DNA from: UPXZ01 sp964345395 | GTDB lineage: Bacteria > Bacteroidota > Bacteroidia > Bacteroidales > Paludibacteraceae | Direction of reading: 5' to 3' | Length of the DNA: 6,137 nt | NCBI GenBank assembly: GCA_964345395.1 | Contig: CAYFRA010000081.1 | Coordinates: 1-6,137, forward strand | Part shown: piece after piece, positions 1 to 6,137 of the stretch | How the letters are laid out: every line of letters begins with the position of its first letter | Numbering within the stretch: the first letter of the stretch is position 1 | Translations under genes and position numbers: made by a program | The notes under the pieces: model-generated | Told to the model about the DNA's origin: nothing | What the model saw: the letters and a program-made list of their open reading frames with translations, nothing else | The model's database searches: none

Positions 1-127
1 AACTAAATTCAACACTCTTTTATTGAAAACGCCGTTATGTAAAAAATAGTTTGCTAAAATGAAAATATAATTTCAAAAAAAACATATTTTGGCACAAACT
101 TAGCTATTAATAAATGTAACTATTCAG

Positions 128-149
128 CCCCCCTACCCCCTAAAGGGGG
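128..149. repeat. G/C-only hairpin, probable dispersed intergenic repeat
   Basis: A run of six C (128-133), TA, a run of five C (136-140), the loop TAAA (141-144) and a run of five G (145-149) can form a perfect five-pair G:C hairpin. The G run could pair instead with the first C run, giving two alternative structures. It is not followed by a T-run on either strand (the seven T at 181-187 lie more than 30 bases away), so it does not look like a standard intrinsic terminator. From general knowledge, short intergenic elements of this C-run/TAAA/G-run type recur in many Bacteroidota genomes. Whether this one is repeated elsewhere cannot be seen from a single copy. Confidence 0.55.
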
Positions 150-169
150 AGTTGTAGAGCATAAACTAA

Positions 170-258
170 AGTCAATACAGTTTTTTTAGACTCTATTGGT
201 ATTATTCTTTACAGTTAATATCATTAATAATGGGTTGAGAATAATCTTATAGTCAATA
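170..258. repeat. Weak direct and inverted repeats in the leader, possible regulatory region
   Basis: The octamer AGTCAATA occurs at 170-177 and again at 251-258, with the one-mismatch form AGTTAATA at 213-220, so the copies are about 40 bases apart. An inverted repeat with eight-base arms (ATTATTCT 201-208 and AGAATAAT 238-245) encloses a smaller one (TTAAT 215-219 and ATTAA 223-227). The position directly upstream of the gene would suit an operator or a structured leader. However, sequence this AT-rich produces such matches by chance, so this is a weak call. Confidence 0.25.
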
Positions 259-327
259 TGGATTACTTTAGAAAAGCTGAGTAATTACTTATAAATAGAG
301 TACAAACATTCTTAAATAGAAAACGAT

Positions 328-396
328 ATGAAACAGAAGATAATATTTAGTGTGTTAATTTTATTATTCCTAAGTGCAATAGGAGTAATTGTGGCA
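328..396 (+). other. Sec signal peptide of the A2M protein
   Basis: Residues 1-23 show a short basic start (MKQK), a hydrophobic core of about 18 residues (roughly I5-V22) and a probable signal peptidase I site after Ala23, before Gln24. An Ala-Gln junction is typical of Bacteroidota exported proteins. There is no cysteine near the cleavage point, so it is not a lipoprotein, unlike some proteobacterial A2Ms, which are anchored to the inner membrane by a lipobox. The mature protein should therefore be soluble in the periplasm or exported further. No C-terminal sorting domain is visible, though the very end is missing. Confidence 0.88.
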
Positions 397-3300
397 CAAA
401 GCAAAACGGATACCGATATGAAAGATAGTTGGAGTAAAATAGAAAGTTTGATTAAAAAAGGATTGCCTGAGTCGGCAGAGAAGGAGCTCAAAACACTTGA
501 AACAATCGCCAAAAAGCAAAACAATCAAGTGGAATTAATCAAAGCAAATCTCTATCGAATGCGATTGATTATTGATAGAGATCCTGATAAAACGATTGAA
601 TTAGTTCGTGAGTTTGAAGAAAACATTGAAAAGGCTGAAAACGCAGTGCAAAAAGCTTTGCTACACTCAATGAGTGCCGAAATGTACGCCAAATATTATC
701 ACTCTGATCGGTTTGCAATCAACCGTCGCACAGAGTTAAAGGGATATACACCTGAAGATGTCAAGGAGTGGACAAAGCAAAATTTTATAGATAAAATCTT
801 AGAGCATTTGGATGAATCACTTCAAAACGTAGATGACTTATTAGCTGTTTCGACTAAAGAATACGCCGAATTACTTGATTTAGGCGAAGATAGTCCTTTG
901 ATCAAACCCACAATGTTTGATTTCTTAGCTTATCGAAAAATAGATATTTTAAGTAACTTGTTTGCTTTTGATAATCATTACCCCCTTGAAGATGATGATA
1001 GCAATTCTAAATCTATAAATAAAAGCGATTTAATATCAGATACATATCAACTAATAATAGATAAGCATAGTCAAAATAGTGCCGCCTGGGCTTATGCCAA
1101 ATTGGAAAAACTGAATTATGAAAACAAAACAAAAGGCGAGGAGTATTATAGGTCTCTTCTTGCTTTGGAAAAGGACTTAACTACTGATGAGGCACAAGTT
1201 GAGTTGATTGCGGCTAAAGCAGAATACCTATATGAGCATTTTTCAAATAGCAACCCAGAAGACAATTCACGAAAAGAGGCTTATGATTTATTAGAAAACG
1301 GTATCAAAAGTTTTCCAAAGGCTAAGCGAATCAATAAATTAAAGAATTTGCAAAATCGTATTTTAACACAACACGTCGATGTTAATTTCCCAACAGTGAT
1401 CAAGCCTAAAACTGAGCAGATTTTTAAGCTAAGCTCATTAAACATTGATAAGGCAGAGCTTACTGTTTATCGTGTAGATGGCTCTGCTTTGGAATATTTG
1501 AAACATAAAGCCAATCGAAATAGCAACACAAAATTATATCCAAAGCACACTAAGATTTTTTCAAAAACAATAGAGATTGAAAAGAGTAAAACATTCCACA
1601 CAGTCAATTCGGAAATAACGTATCTAAGCAATGATTACGGCATTTATGAATACATTATTTCTTATCAATCATCGAAAGGAGTTAATGAATTTGCAACTGG
1701 TTCTTTTGTAGTAACTGATTTTGTGTCGATCAATCGTCGAGCCGATCAGTGGGACGATTTGTTTGCCTTGGATAGAAAGGAGGGGAATCCAATATTAGAA
1801 GCAAATCTAATTGTTTATAACAAAAAATGGAATGGAAAACAGTATCAATTCACTAAAAAGGCAGATTATAAATCAGATAAACAGGGACTTTTTAAATTAC
1901 TAAACTCGAAAAATGGAGAAACTGAGCAAATTATCTTTGAACGCGGTGCTGATAAGTATTTTTCCATTTCAAGAAACAGTTATGGGTATTATACTGGGGA
2001 TAGCAAAGAAGTAGAAGAGCAGCCGCAAATAGCTCTTTTCACAGATCGTACTCTTTATCGCCCTGGACAGTCGCTATTTTTCAAAGGGATTGTTTACAAA
2101 CGGAAAAAGCAAGAAGTAGAGCCAAATTTCAAAACTACGGTTACGCTACACGATGTGAACGGAAAGAAAATTGCAGAAAAAGAGCTTCGCTCCAATGATT
2201 TCGGTTCGTTTGAAGGTAGTTTTACGCTCCCTACTGATGGTTTGAACGGAGCTTATACGCTTCAATCAAAGTATGGCTCGCTCACTATTTGGGTGGAAGA
2301 GTATAAACGCCCTACATTTGAAGTGGAGATTCATAAACCCAAAGAGGAAGTGCGATTTGATGAAACAGTGCAACTGAAAGGTGTTGCAACAGCTTATGCG
2401 GGTTACCCAATGAGTGATGCAAATGTAAAATATAAAATTGTTCGTCGCCCACATCGATTGTGGTGGTGGGTAAATTTACCTGAAAAGATTATAGCCAATG
2501 GCGAAACCACAAGCAACGAAAAAGGAGAGTTCTTTATCGAATTCACAGCTAAAAAAGACCAAACAGCACCACATCATTTTATTCGAATCGAGGAGCAGTA
2601 TTACACCTATCATATTATAAGCGAGGTAACTGATAGCAAAGGCGAAACCCAAACGGGTGAATCTTCTTTCTCTGTAGGCGATAAATCGCTTTTCATTGTC
2701 AATAATATCCCTTCTAAAGTGGATAAAATAGAGGAATTGCAATTGAAAGCTACTGTACAAACACTGAATGGTGAAGCTGTAGAAGCCGAACTCGATTATA
2801 AATTGCTCTTGTTGGATATGGAAGGTAAGTACTTGGAAGATATTGAGAAATTAGATAGTTTGAAGGCAAGTCAAACAATTCTTACAGGTAAATTCAATAC
2901 AGAAAAGCAAGACAAACTCGAATTAGGAAAATTGAATTCTGGTTTGTATCGTCTTATTCTCTCTACAAAAGACAACCGTGGAAATTTAGTTACTCAGCAG
3001 AGCCATTTCACTCTTTATGCAAAGGATGATAAAAATATGCCTGTTAATATGTATAAATGGGTAATTGCAGACAATACGAATTTGAAAGTAGGGGAGGAAG
3101 CTCAAATTAAATTTGGTTCAAGCGTCGAAAATGTACATCTGTTGTATGAATTGATGAAAGGACAAGAGGTCATAGAGCGTAAGTGGATAAAATTGAACAA
3201 TGAGATAAAAACCTTCAAAATAAAATATGAAGAGAGCTACGGAGCTGGCGTTAGAGCCGTGTTTAGTTTTGTGAAAGATGAGAAGTTTTATACCGAACAA

Positions 3301-6137
3301 GTGGTTTTATCAAAGAAAGTTGAAAGTAAATCTATCAAACCAAGTGTTTCAGTATTTAGGGATAAATTGCGGCCCAATGAAAATGCAGAGTGGACTATTC
3401 ATATCGCTGAAACCGATGATAAAGCACGGCAGGCTGAGCTTTTAGTTTCGATGTATGATGCTTCTTTGGATGCAATACGCCCACACGCTTGGTATTTCGA
3501 GCCTACGTATCGTGAACAAATTCAACATACGCCTTACTGGCAAATGGAAGGTGTTAGAAAATCTAATGCTTACGCCTATTCATCATTGCAAGATGAAAAT
3601 GTACCTTACTATAAATTCGATAAGCTGAATTGGTTTGGATTAAATATTAGTGCTGATCATCGAATGTATGTGGTGGGGAAGCTGTCAGGGCGAGCTGCTG
3701 GGTTGAAAACTCAGAAAAGTATGGCTTTAGTAGAGTCATCGAGTGATATCGCTTATCTGCGAGAACACAAAGTGATTGTTAATGAGGATCTTGATTCAAA
3801 TTCATACGGTCAGGAAGAAATTCTTGTAGGACAAAATCAAATTCTTATAGAACAAAATCAAGAAGAACCAATAAAGATTCGTGAAAACTTCAACGAAACT
3901 GCTTTTTTCTATCCACAACTGCACACCGATGCCAATGGAAATATTCGCTTTAGCTTTACAGCACCCGAATCGCTTACACGCTGGAATGTGAATATGCTGG
4001 CACACACACGCGACCTCTATTTTGGACAGGAAACAATGAAAGTTATCACGCAAAAAGAGTTGATGGTGCAGTTGAATTTGCCTCGTTTTGTGAGAAAATC
4101 AGATCAACTCAATTTGATGGCTAATCTTGTTAATTTGACCGATGATGAGCAAACTGTGAGTTTGACTCTTGAGCTGATTGAGCCAAGCACCGATAAGCTG
4201 ATTCAACGTTTTGATACAAATAAAAATGAGTTAATTGCAGGCAAAGCTTCAAAAGCCTTCGAATGGAAATTAGATGCATTGAAAGAGTATGATTTTGTGC
4301 TTGTAAAAGTAATTGCAAAAGGCGATCAGTTTTCTGATGGTGAGCAGCGTTATTTAGCTGTCTTACCCGATGAAGTCTTAGTTAGCGAGACACAAACTTT
4401 AATAGCTCGACCAGGGCAGGAACGCAGCTTCAATTTTGATAGTTTTATAAATAAAATGAGTGATGCAAACAACGAAAAGTTTGTAGTTGAATATTCAAGT
4501 AACCCAAGTTGGTATGCTGTTCAGGCGCTTCCTTCAATTGCCGAACCTATTTACGAAAATGCAATCGACTATTCTGTAGCTTATTATGTAAATTCCTTAG
4601 CACATTATATGGTAAATGCCAATCCTGCCATAAAACCGATGATTGAGCAATGGAAAAATGCAGCAAACAGCAAAGATGCTTTGCTTTCTAATTTAGAGAA
4701 AAACGAAGAGTTGAAATTGATGCTGCTGAGCGAAACTCCTTGGGTAATGGATGCTGAAAACGAAACAGAGCAAAAGCAAAGCATTGCAATGCTTTTGGAT
4801 AAAAATAGAAATTCCAATTTAGCAGAAAAGTATTTGAAAAAAACACTCGAATTGCAATTGCCAAGTGGTGCTTTCACCTGGTTCAAAGGGATGTACGAGA
4901 GTCCTTACATTACACTGAATATTGTAGAGAACTTTGCACGACTACAAAAAATGACCAAAACTGAGCTGGATAAGGATGCTCAGTTGGCTATCGAAAAAGC
5001 ATTAAACTATTTGGATAAAGAGATTGCACGTCAGTTTGCCCAATTGCGTAAGCATAATCCAAACTACTATAAACAAGATGTTCTAACAGCCTATCAGTTG
5101 TACTATCTTTATGTACGCTCTGATTTTAAGCATATCCCATTGTTAGAAGATGCTGTAGCGGCGGTAGAGTTTTATACTGGACAATCAGAAAAATATTGGA
5201 CAAAGCGTCCGCTCTATTCAAAAGCTTTGATTGCAACACTTGCGCATCGCAATGGGAACAATATCGTAGCAAATGATGTGATGAAATCCTTGAAAGAGTT
5301 TGCCTTGCAAAGTGATGAGATGGGAATGTATTGGGCTGAAAATCAAAACGGATTTTTGTGGAATATGCGTGCTGTATCTACACAGGCGGCCTTGATTGAA
5401 ACATTTGCAGAAGTATTGGATAATCCCAAAGAGTTGGATGAATTGAAGATATGGCTTTTGAAACAAAAGCAGACACAAAACTGGCAAAACCCAGTTCAAT
5501 CTGTCGATGCAATTTACGCTTTATTAAATTATGGTAGCGATTGGCTAAAATCTCAGCCAAATGCCAAAATATATCTTGGCGATCAAGAGGTAAAAGCAGA
5601 AACCAAAGAAGCTGGTAGCGGATATTTCAAAAAATCTTACGAAAGTGCAAGCTTAACAGCTGATATGGGCAAAATAAAAGTAGATGCAAGAGACAATCAA
5701 ACTGTATCGTGGGGAGCAGCTTATTGGCAGTATTATGAAAAACCAGAAAATATAAAAGCTCACGGAAAAGAGTTATCGGTAAGCAAAAAACTATTTGTAG
5801 AGCGTGTAGAGGCAAATAAAAAAGTGATGCTACCGATAGAGCAAGTTGAACTTCAAAAAGGAGATAAAGTGATTACTCGCTTAGTGCTCAGCACCGATCG
5901 CGATTTGGAATATATTGCTTTGAAAGATTTACGAGCAGCCAATTTTGAACCAGTAGTACAAACATCAGGCTACGAATGGCGTGAAGGTGTAGGCTATTAC
6001 TACACGATTAAAGATGCTTCGACTCAATATTTCTTCGACCGTTTACCAAAAGGAACTTATGTATTTGAATACGCTTCTTGGGTAAATAACAGTGGTGAGT
6101 TCTCATCCGGAATCACCTCTGCTCAATGTTTATATGC
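328..6137 (+). CDS. Alpha-2-macroglobulin family protein, secreted, thioester-less (3' partial)
   Basis: This is a large secreted protein of the bacterial A2M family, relatives of which are thought to protect the cell envelope against foreign proteases. It has 1,936 complete codons and runs off the right edge. The start at 328 is clear: an in-frame TAA lies at 313, and the next in-frame ATG (418) would lose the signal peptide. Visible in order are a signal peptide (1-23); a helical N-terminal region (about 24-350); a first MG-like strand region (from about 352); an MG2 domain with TDRTLYRPGQ at 572-581 and EYKRPTFEV at 658-666; a Trp triplet at 712-714; FRDKLRP at 1010-1016 and SMYDASLD at 1041-1048, closing the bait-type domain; a linker at about 1112-1181; IRENFNETAFFYPQL at 1184-1198, opening the core A2M domain; and the helical domain with NPSWYAVQALP (1392-1402), ETPWV (1469-1473) and FTWFKGM (1516-1522). 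The CxEQ thioester is absent, and Cys1934 is the only cysteine. The last residues, AQCLYA, resemble the usual C-terminal motif of the family, so probably only a few tens of residues are missing. The family call is firm; the biological role is inferred. Confidence 0.96.
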   Translation, partial: MKQKIIFSVLILLFLSAIGVIVAQSKTDTDMKDSWSKIESLIKKGLPESAEKELKTLETIAKKQNNQVELIKANLYRMRLIIDRDPDKTIELVREFEENIEKAENAVQKALLHSMSAEMYAKYYHSDRFAINRRTELKGYTPEDVKEWTKQNFIDKILEHLDESLQNVDDLLAVSTKEYAELLDLGEDSPLIKPTMFDFLAYRKIDILSNLFAFDNHYPLEDDDSNSKSINKSDLISDTYQLIIDKHSQNSAAWAYAKLEKLNYENKTKGEEYYRSLLALEKDLTTDEAQVELIAAKAEYLYEHFSNSNPEDNSRKEAYDLLENGIKSFPKAKRINKLKNLQNRILTQHVDVNFPTVIKPKTEQIFKLSSLNIDKAELTVYRVDGSALEYLKHKANRNSNTKLYPKHTKIFSKTIEIEKSKTFHTVNSEITYLSNDYGIYEYIISYQSSKGVNEFATGSFVVTDFVSINRRADQWDDLFALDRKEGNPILEANLIVYNKKWNGKQYQFTKKADYKSDKQGLFKLLNSKNGETEQIIFERGADKYFSISRNSYGYYTGDSKEVEEQPQIALFTDRTLYRPGQSLFFKGIVYKRKKQEVEPNFKTTVTLHDVNGKKIAEKELRSNDFGSFEGSFTLPTDGLNGAYTLQSKYGSLTIWVEEYKRPTFEVEIHKPKEEVRFDETVQLKGVATAYAGYPMSDANVKYKIVRRPHRLWWWVNLPEKIIANGETTSNEKGEFFIEFTAKKDQTAPHHFIRIEEQYYTYHIISEVTDSKGETQTGESSFSVGDKSLFIVNNIPSKVDKIEELQLKATVQTLNGEAVEAELDYKLLLLDMEGKYLEDIEKLDSLKASQTILTGKFNTEKQDKLELGKLNSGLYRLILSTKDNRGNLVTQQSHFTLYAKDDKNMPVNMYKWVIADNTNLKVGEEAQIKFGSSVENVHLLYELMKGQEVIERKWIKLNNEIKTFKIKYEESYGAGVRAVFSFVKDEKFYTEQVVLSKKVESKSIKPSVSVFRDKLRPNENAEWTIHIAETDDKARQAELLVSMYDASLDAIRPHAWYFEPTYREQIQHTPYWQMEGVRKSNAYAYSSLQDENVPYYKFDKLNWFGLNISADHRMYVVGKLSGRAAGLKTQKSMALVESSSDIAYLREHKVIVNEDLDSNSYGQEEILVGQNQILIEQNQEEPIKIRENFNETAFFYPQLHTDANGNIRFSFTAPESLTRWNVNMLAHTRDLYFGQETMKVITQKELMVQLNLPRFVRKSDQLNLMANLVNLTDDEQTVSLTLELIEPSTDKLIQRFDTNKNELIAGKASKAFEWKLDALKEYDFVLVKVIAKGDQFSDGEQRYLAVLPDEVLVSETQTLIARPGQERSFNFDSFINKMSDANNEKFVVEYSSNPSWYAVQALPSIAEPIYENAIDYSVAYYVNSLAHYMVNANPAIKPMIEQWKNAANSKDALLSNLEKNEELKLMLLSETPWVMDAENETEQKQSIAMLLDKNRNSNLAEKYLKKTLELQLPSGAFTWFKGMYESPYITLNIVENFARLQKMTKTELDKDAQLAIEKALNYLDKEIARQFAQLRKHNPNYYKQDVLTAYQLYYLYVRSDFKHIPLLEDAVAAVEFYTGQSEKYWTKRPLYSKALIATLAHRNGNNIVANDVMKSLKEFALQSDEMGMYWAENQNGFLWNMRAVSTQAALIETFAEVLDNPKELDELKIWLLKQKQTQNWQNPVQSVDAIYALLNYGSDWLKSQPNAKIYLGDQEVKAETKEAGSGYFKKSYESASLTADMGKIKVDARDNQTVSWGAAYWQYYEKPENIKAHGKELSVSKKLFVERVEANKKVMLPIEQVELQKGDKVITRLVLSTDRDLEYIALKDLRAANFEPVVQTSGYEWREGVGYYYTIKDASTQYFFDRLPKGTYVFEYASWVNNSGEFSSGITSAQCLY
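397..1377 (+). other. Helical N-terminal region of the A2M protein
   Basis: Residues 24 to about 350 are rich in Lys, Glu, Leu and Ala and read as successive amphipathic helices, quite unlike the beta-rich MG domains that follow. The segment around NRRTELKGYTPEDVKEW (residues 132-148) and the FDFLAYRKIDIL stretch (about 197-208) resemble the N-terminal part of other Bacteroidota A2M proteins. The later part, with AAWAYAKLEKL (252-262) and repeated helix pairs, could be TPR-like, but I cannot assign a precise repeat register. Its role is unknown; packing against the MG ring or binding a partner are both possible. Confidence 0.6.
3661..3870 (+). other. Variable linker at the bait-region position
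   Basis: Residues about 1112-1181 lie between the end of the bait-type and MG part (LNWFGL, 1100-1105) and the start of the core A2M domain (IRENFNETAFF, 1184-1194). In animal A2M this same interval, between the A2M_N_2 and A2M Pfam domains, holds the protease-cleaved bait region. The stretch is polar and acidic (EDLDSNSYGQEE, Gln- and Asn-rich) and probably flexible, with no recognisable fold. It begins with KLSGRAAGL (1118-1126), which resembles a piece of the TonB-receptor plug consensus. That it acts as a bait is an inference from position. Confidence 0.55.
3820..3861 (+). repeat. Two-copy 21-bp tandem repeat inside the A2M coding sequence
   Basis: Two adjacent 21-base units (3820-3840 and 3841-3861) differ at only two positions, both G in the first copy and A in the second. 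They are in frame and encode the heptads ILVGQNQ (1165-1171) and ILIEQNQ (1172-1178). The duplication keeps the reading frame and sits within the variable linker. It looks like a fairly recent slippage or unequal-exchange event, because synonymous as well as coding positions are conserved between the units. Confidence 0.85.

Larger units (their letters stand above)
1..327. other. Non-coding leader region upstream of the A2M gene
   Basis: No gene can be supported here. All frames on both strands are broken by stops within short distances; the longest open stretch touching the left edge on the plus strand (2-46, then TAG) is only 15 codons and shows nothing recognisable. The region is AT-rich apart from a G/C hairpin at 128-149. 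No clear Bacteroidota promoter (TTTG about 19-21 bases before TAnnTTTG) is present. The nearest match to the -7 element is TACTTTAG at 264-271, which lacks a TTTG partner at the right distance. The bases just before the start codon (311-327) are A-rich with no Shine-Dalgarno sequence, as is normal for Bacteroidota. An upstream gene may end left of the window. Confidence 0.7.

Noticed and set aside
66..71. TATAAT hexamer as a -10 box
   Set aside because: No -35-like hexamer lies 16-18 bases upstream, Bacteroidota do not use the E. coli consensus, and the site is over 250 bases from the gene.
128..187. Intrinsic terminator formed by the G/C hairpin and the T-run at 181-187
   Set aside because: The T-run is more than 30 bases after the stem and no stem sits directly before it, so the two do not form a terminator unit.
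264..271. TACTTTAG as a Bacteroidota -7 promoter element
   Set aside because: It matches TAnnTTTG imperfectly and has no TTTG element 19-21 bases upstream, so it is too weak to annotate as a promoter.
312..524. Minus-strand open frame of 70 codons overlapping the start of the A2M gene
   Set aside because: It lies antisense to the signal peptide and helical region of a continuous family-supported gene. Its hydrophobic residues arise from reading AT-rich coding DNA backwards, and it has no recognisable domain.
2458..2469. Trp triplet (residues 712-714) as an unusual motif
   Set aside because: An aromatic cluster after an Arg-Arg-Pro stretch is common at this position in Bacteroidota A2M proteins, so it supports the family call rather than being new.
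2266..5815. Several minus-strand open frames of 60-94 codons (for example 2476-2760, 4605-4886 and 5218-5499)
   Set aside because: All are inside the A2M coding region on the opposite strand. They have the Phe/Cys/Leu-rich composition typical of antisense shadows and show no family motifs.

Overview
The window is almost entirely one very large plus-strand gene that starts at 328 and is still open at the right edge (6137). It encodes a secreted bacterial alpha-2-macroglobulin (A2M) family protein with 1,936 complete codons visible. The frame was read codon by codon from start to edge with no stop. The organism looks like a member of the Bacteroidota, plausibly Flavobacteriia. The sequence is AT-rich, the start codon has an A-rich leader without a Shine-Dalgarno sequence, the signal peptide ends in the 'VAQ' style common in that phylum, and the protein has the Bacteroidota type of A2M architecture. 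The genus cannot be fixed from this window.

Layout: 1-327 is non-coding leader DNA. It contains a G/C-only hairpin (128-149) that stands out in AT-rich sequence, plus weak direct and inverted repeats at 170-258. The gene then reads through, in order: signal peptide (residues 1-23), a helical N-terminal region (about 24-350), the first macroglobulin-like beta domains, an MG2 domain (about 566-660), further MG domains, a bait-region-type domain ending near residue 1048, a variable linker (about 1112-1181), the core A2M domain beginning at about 1182, and the alpha-helical domain that corresponds to the thioester domain (about 1390-1770). A C-terminal beta region follows and is cut off probably a few tens of residues before the natural end.

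The protein is probably a periplasmic or surface-exposed defence or envelope-protection factor. It lacks the CxEQ thioester motif; its only cysteine is residue 1934, so it cannot trap proteases by the classical covalent thioester chemistry. The linker where animal A2Ms carry their protease bait contains a near-perfect 21-bp tandem duplication. No other gene, RNA, mobile element or CRISPR array could be supported. I did not find a new multi-gene system here.
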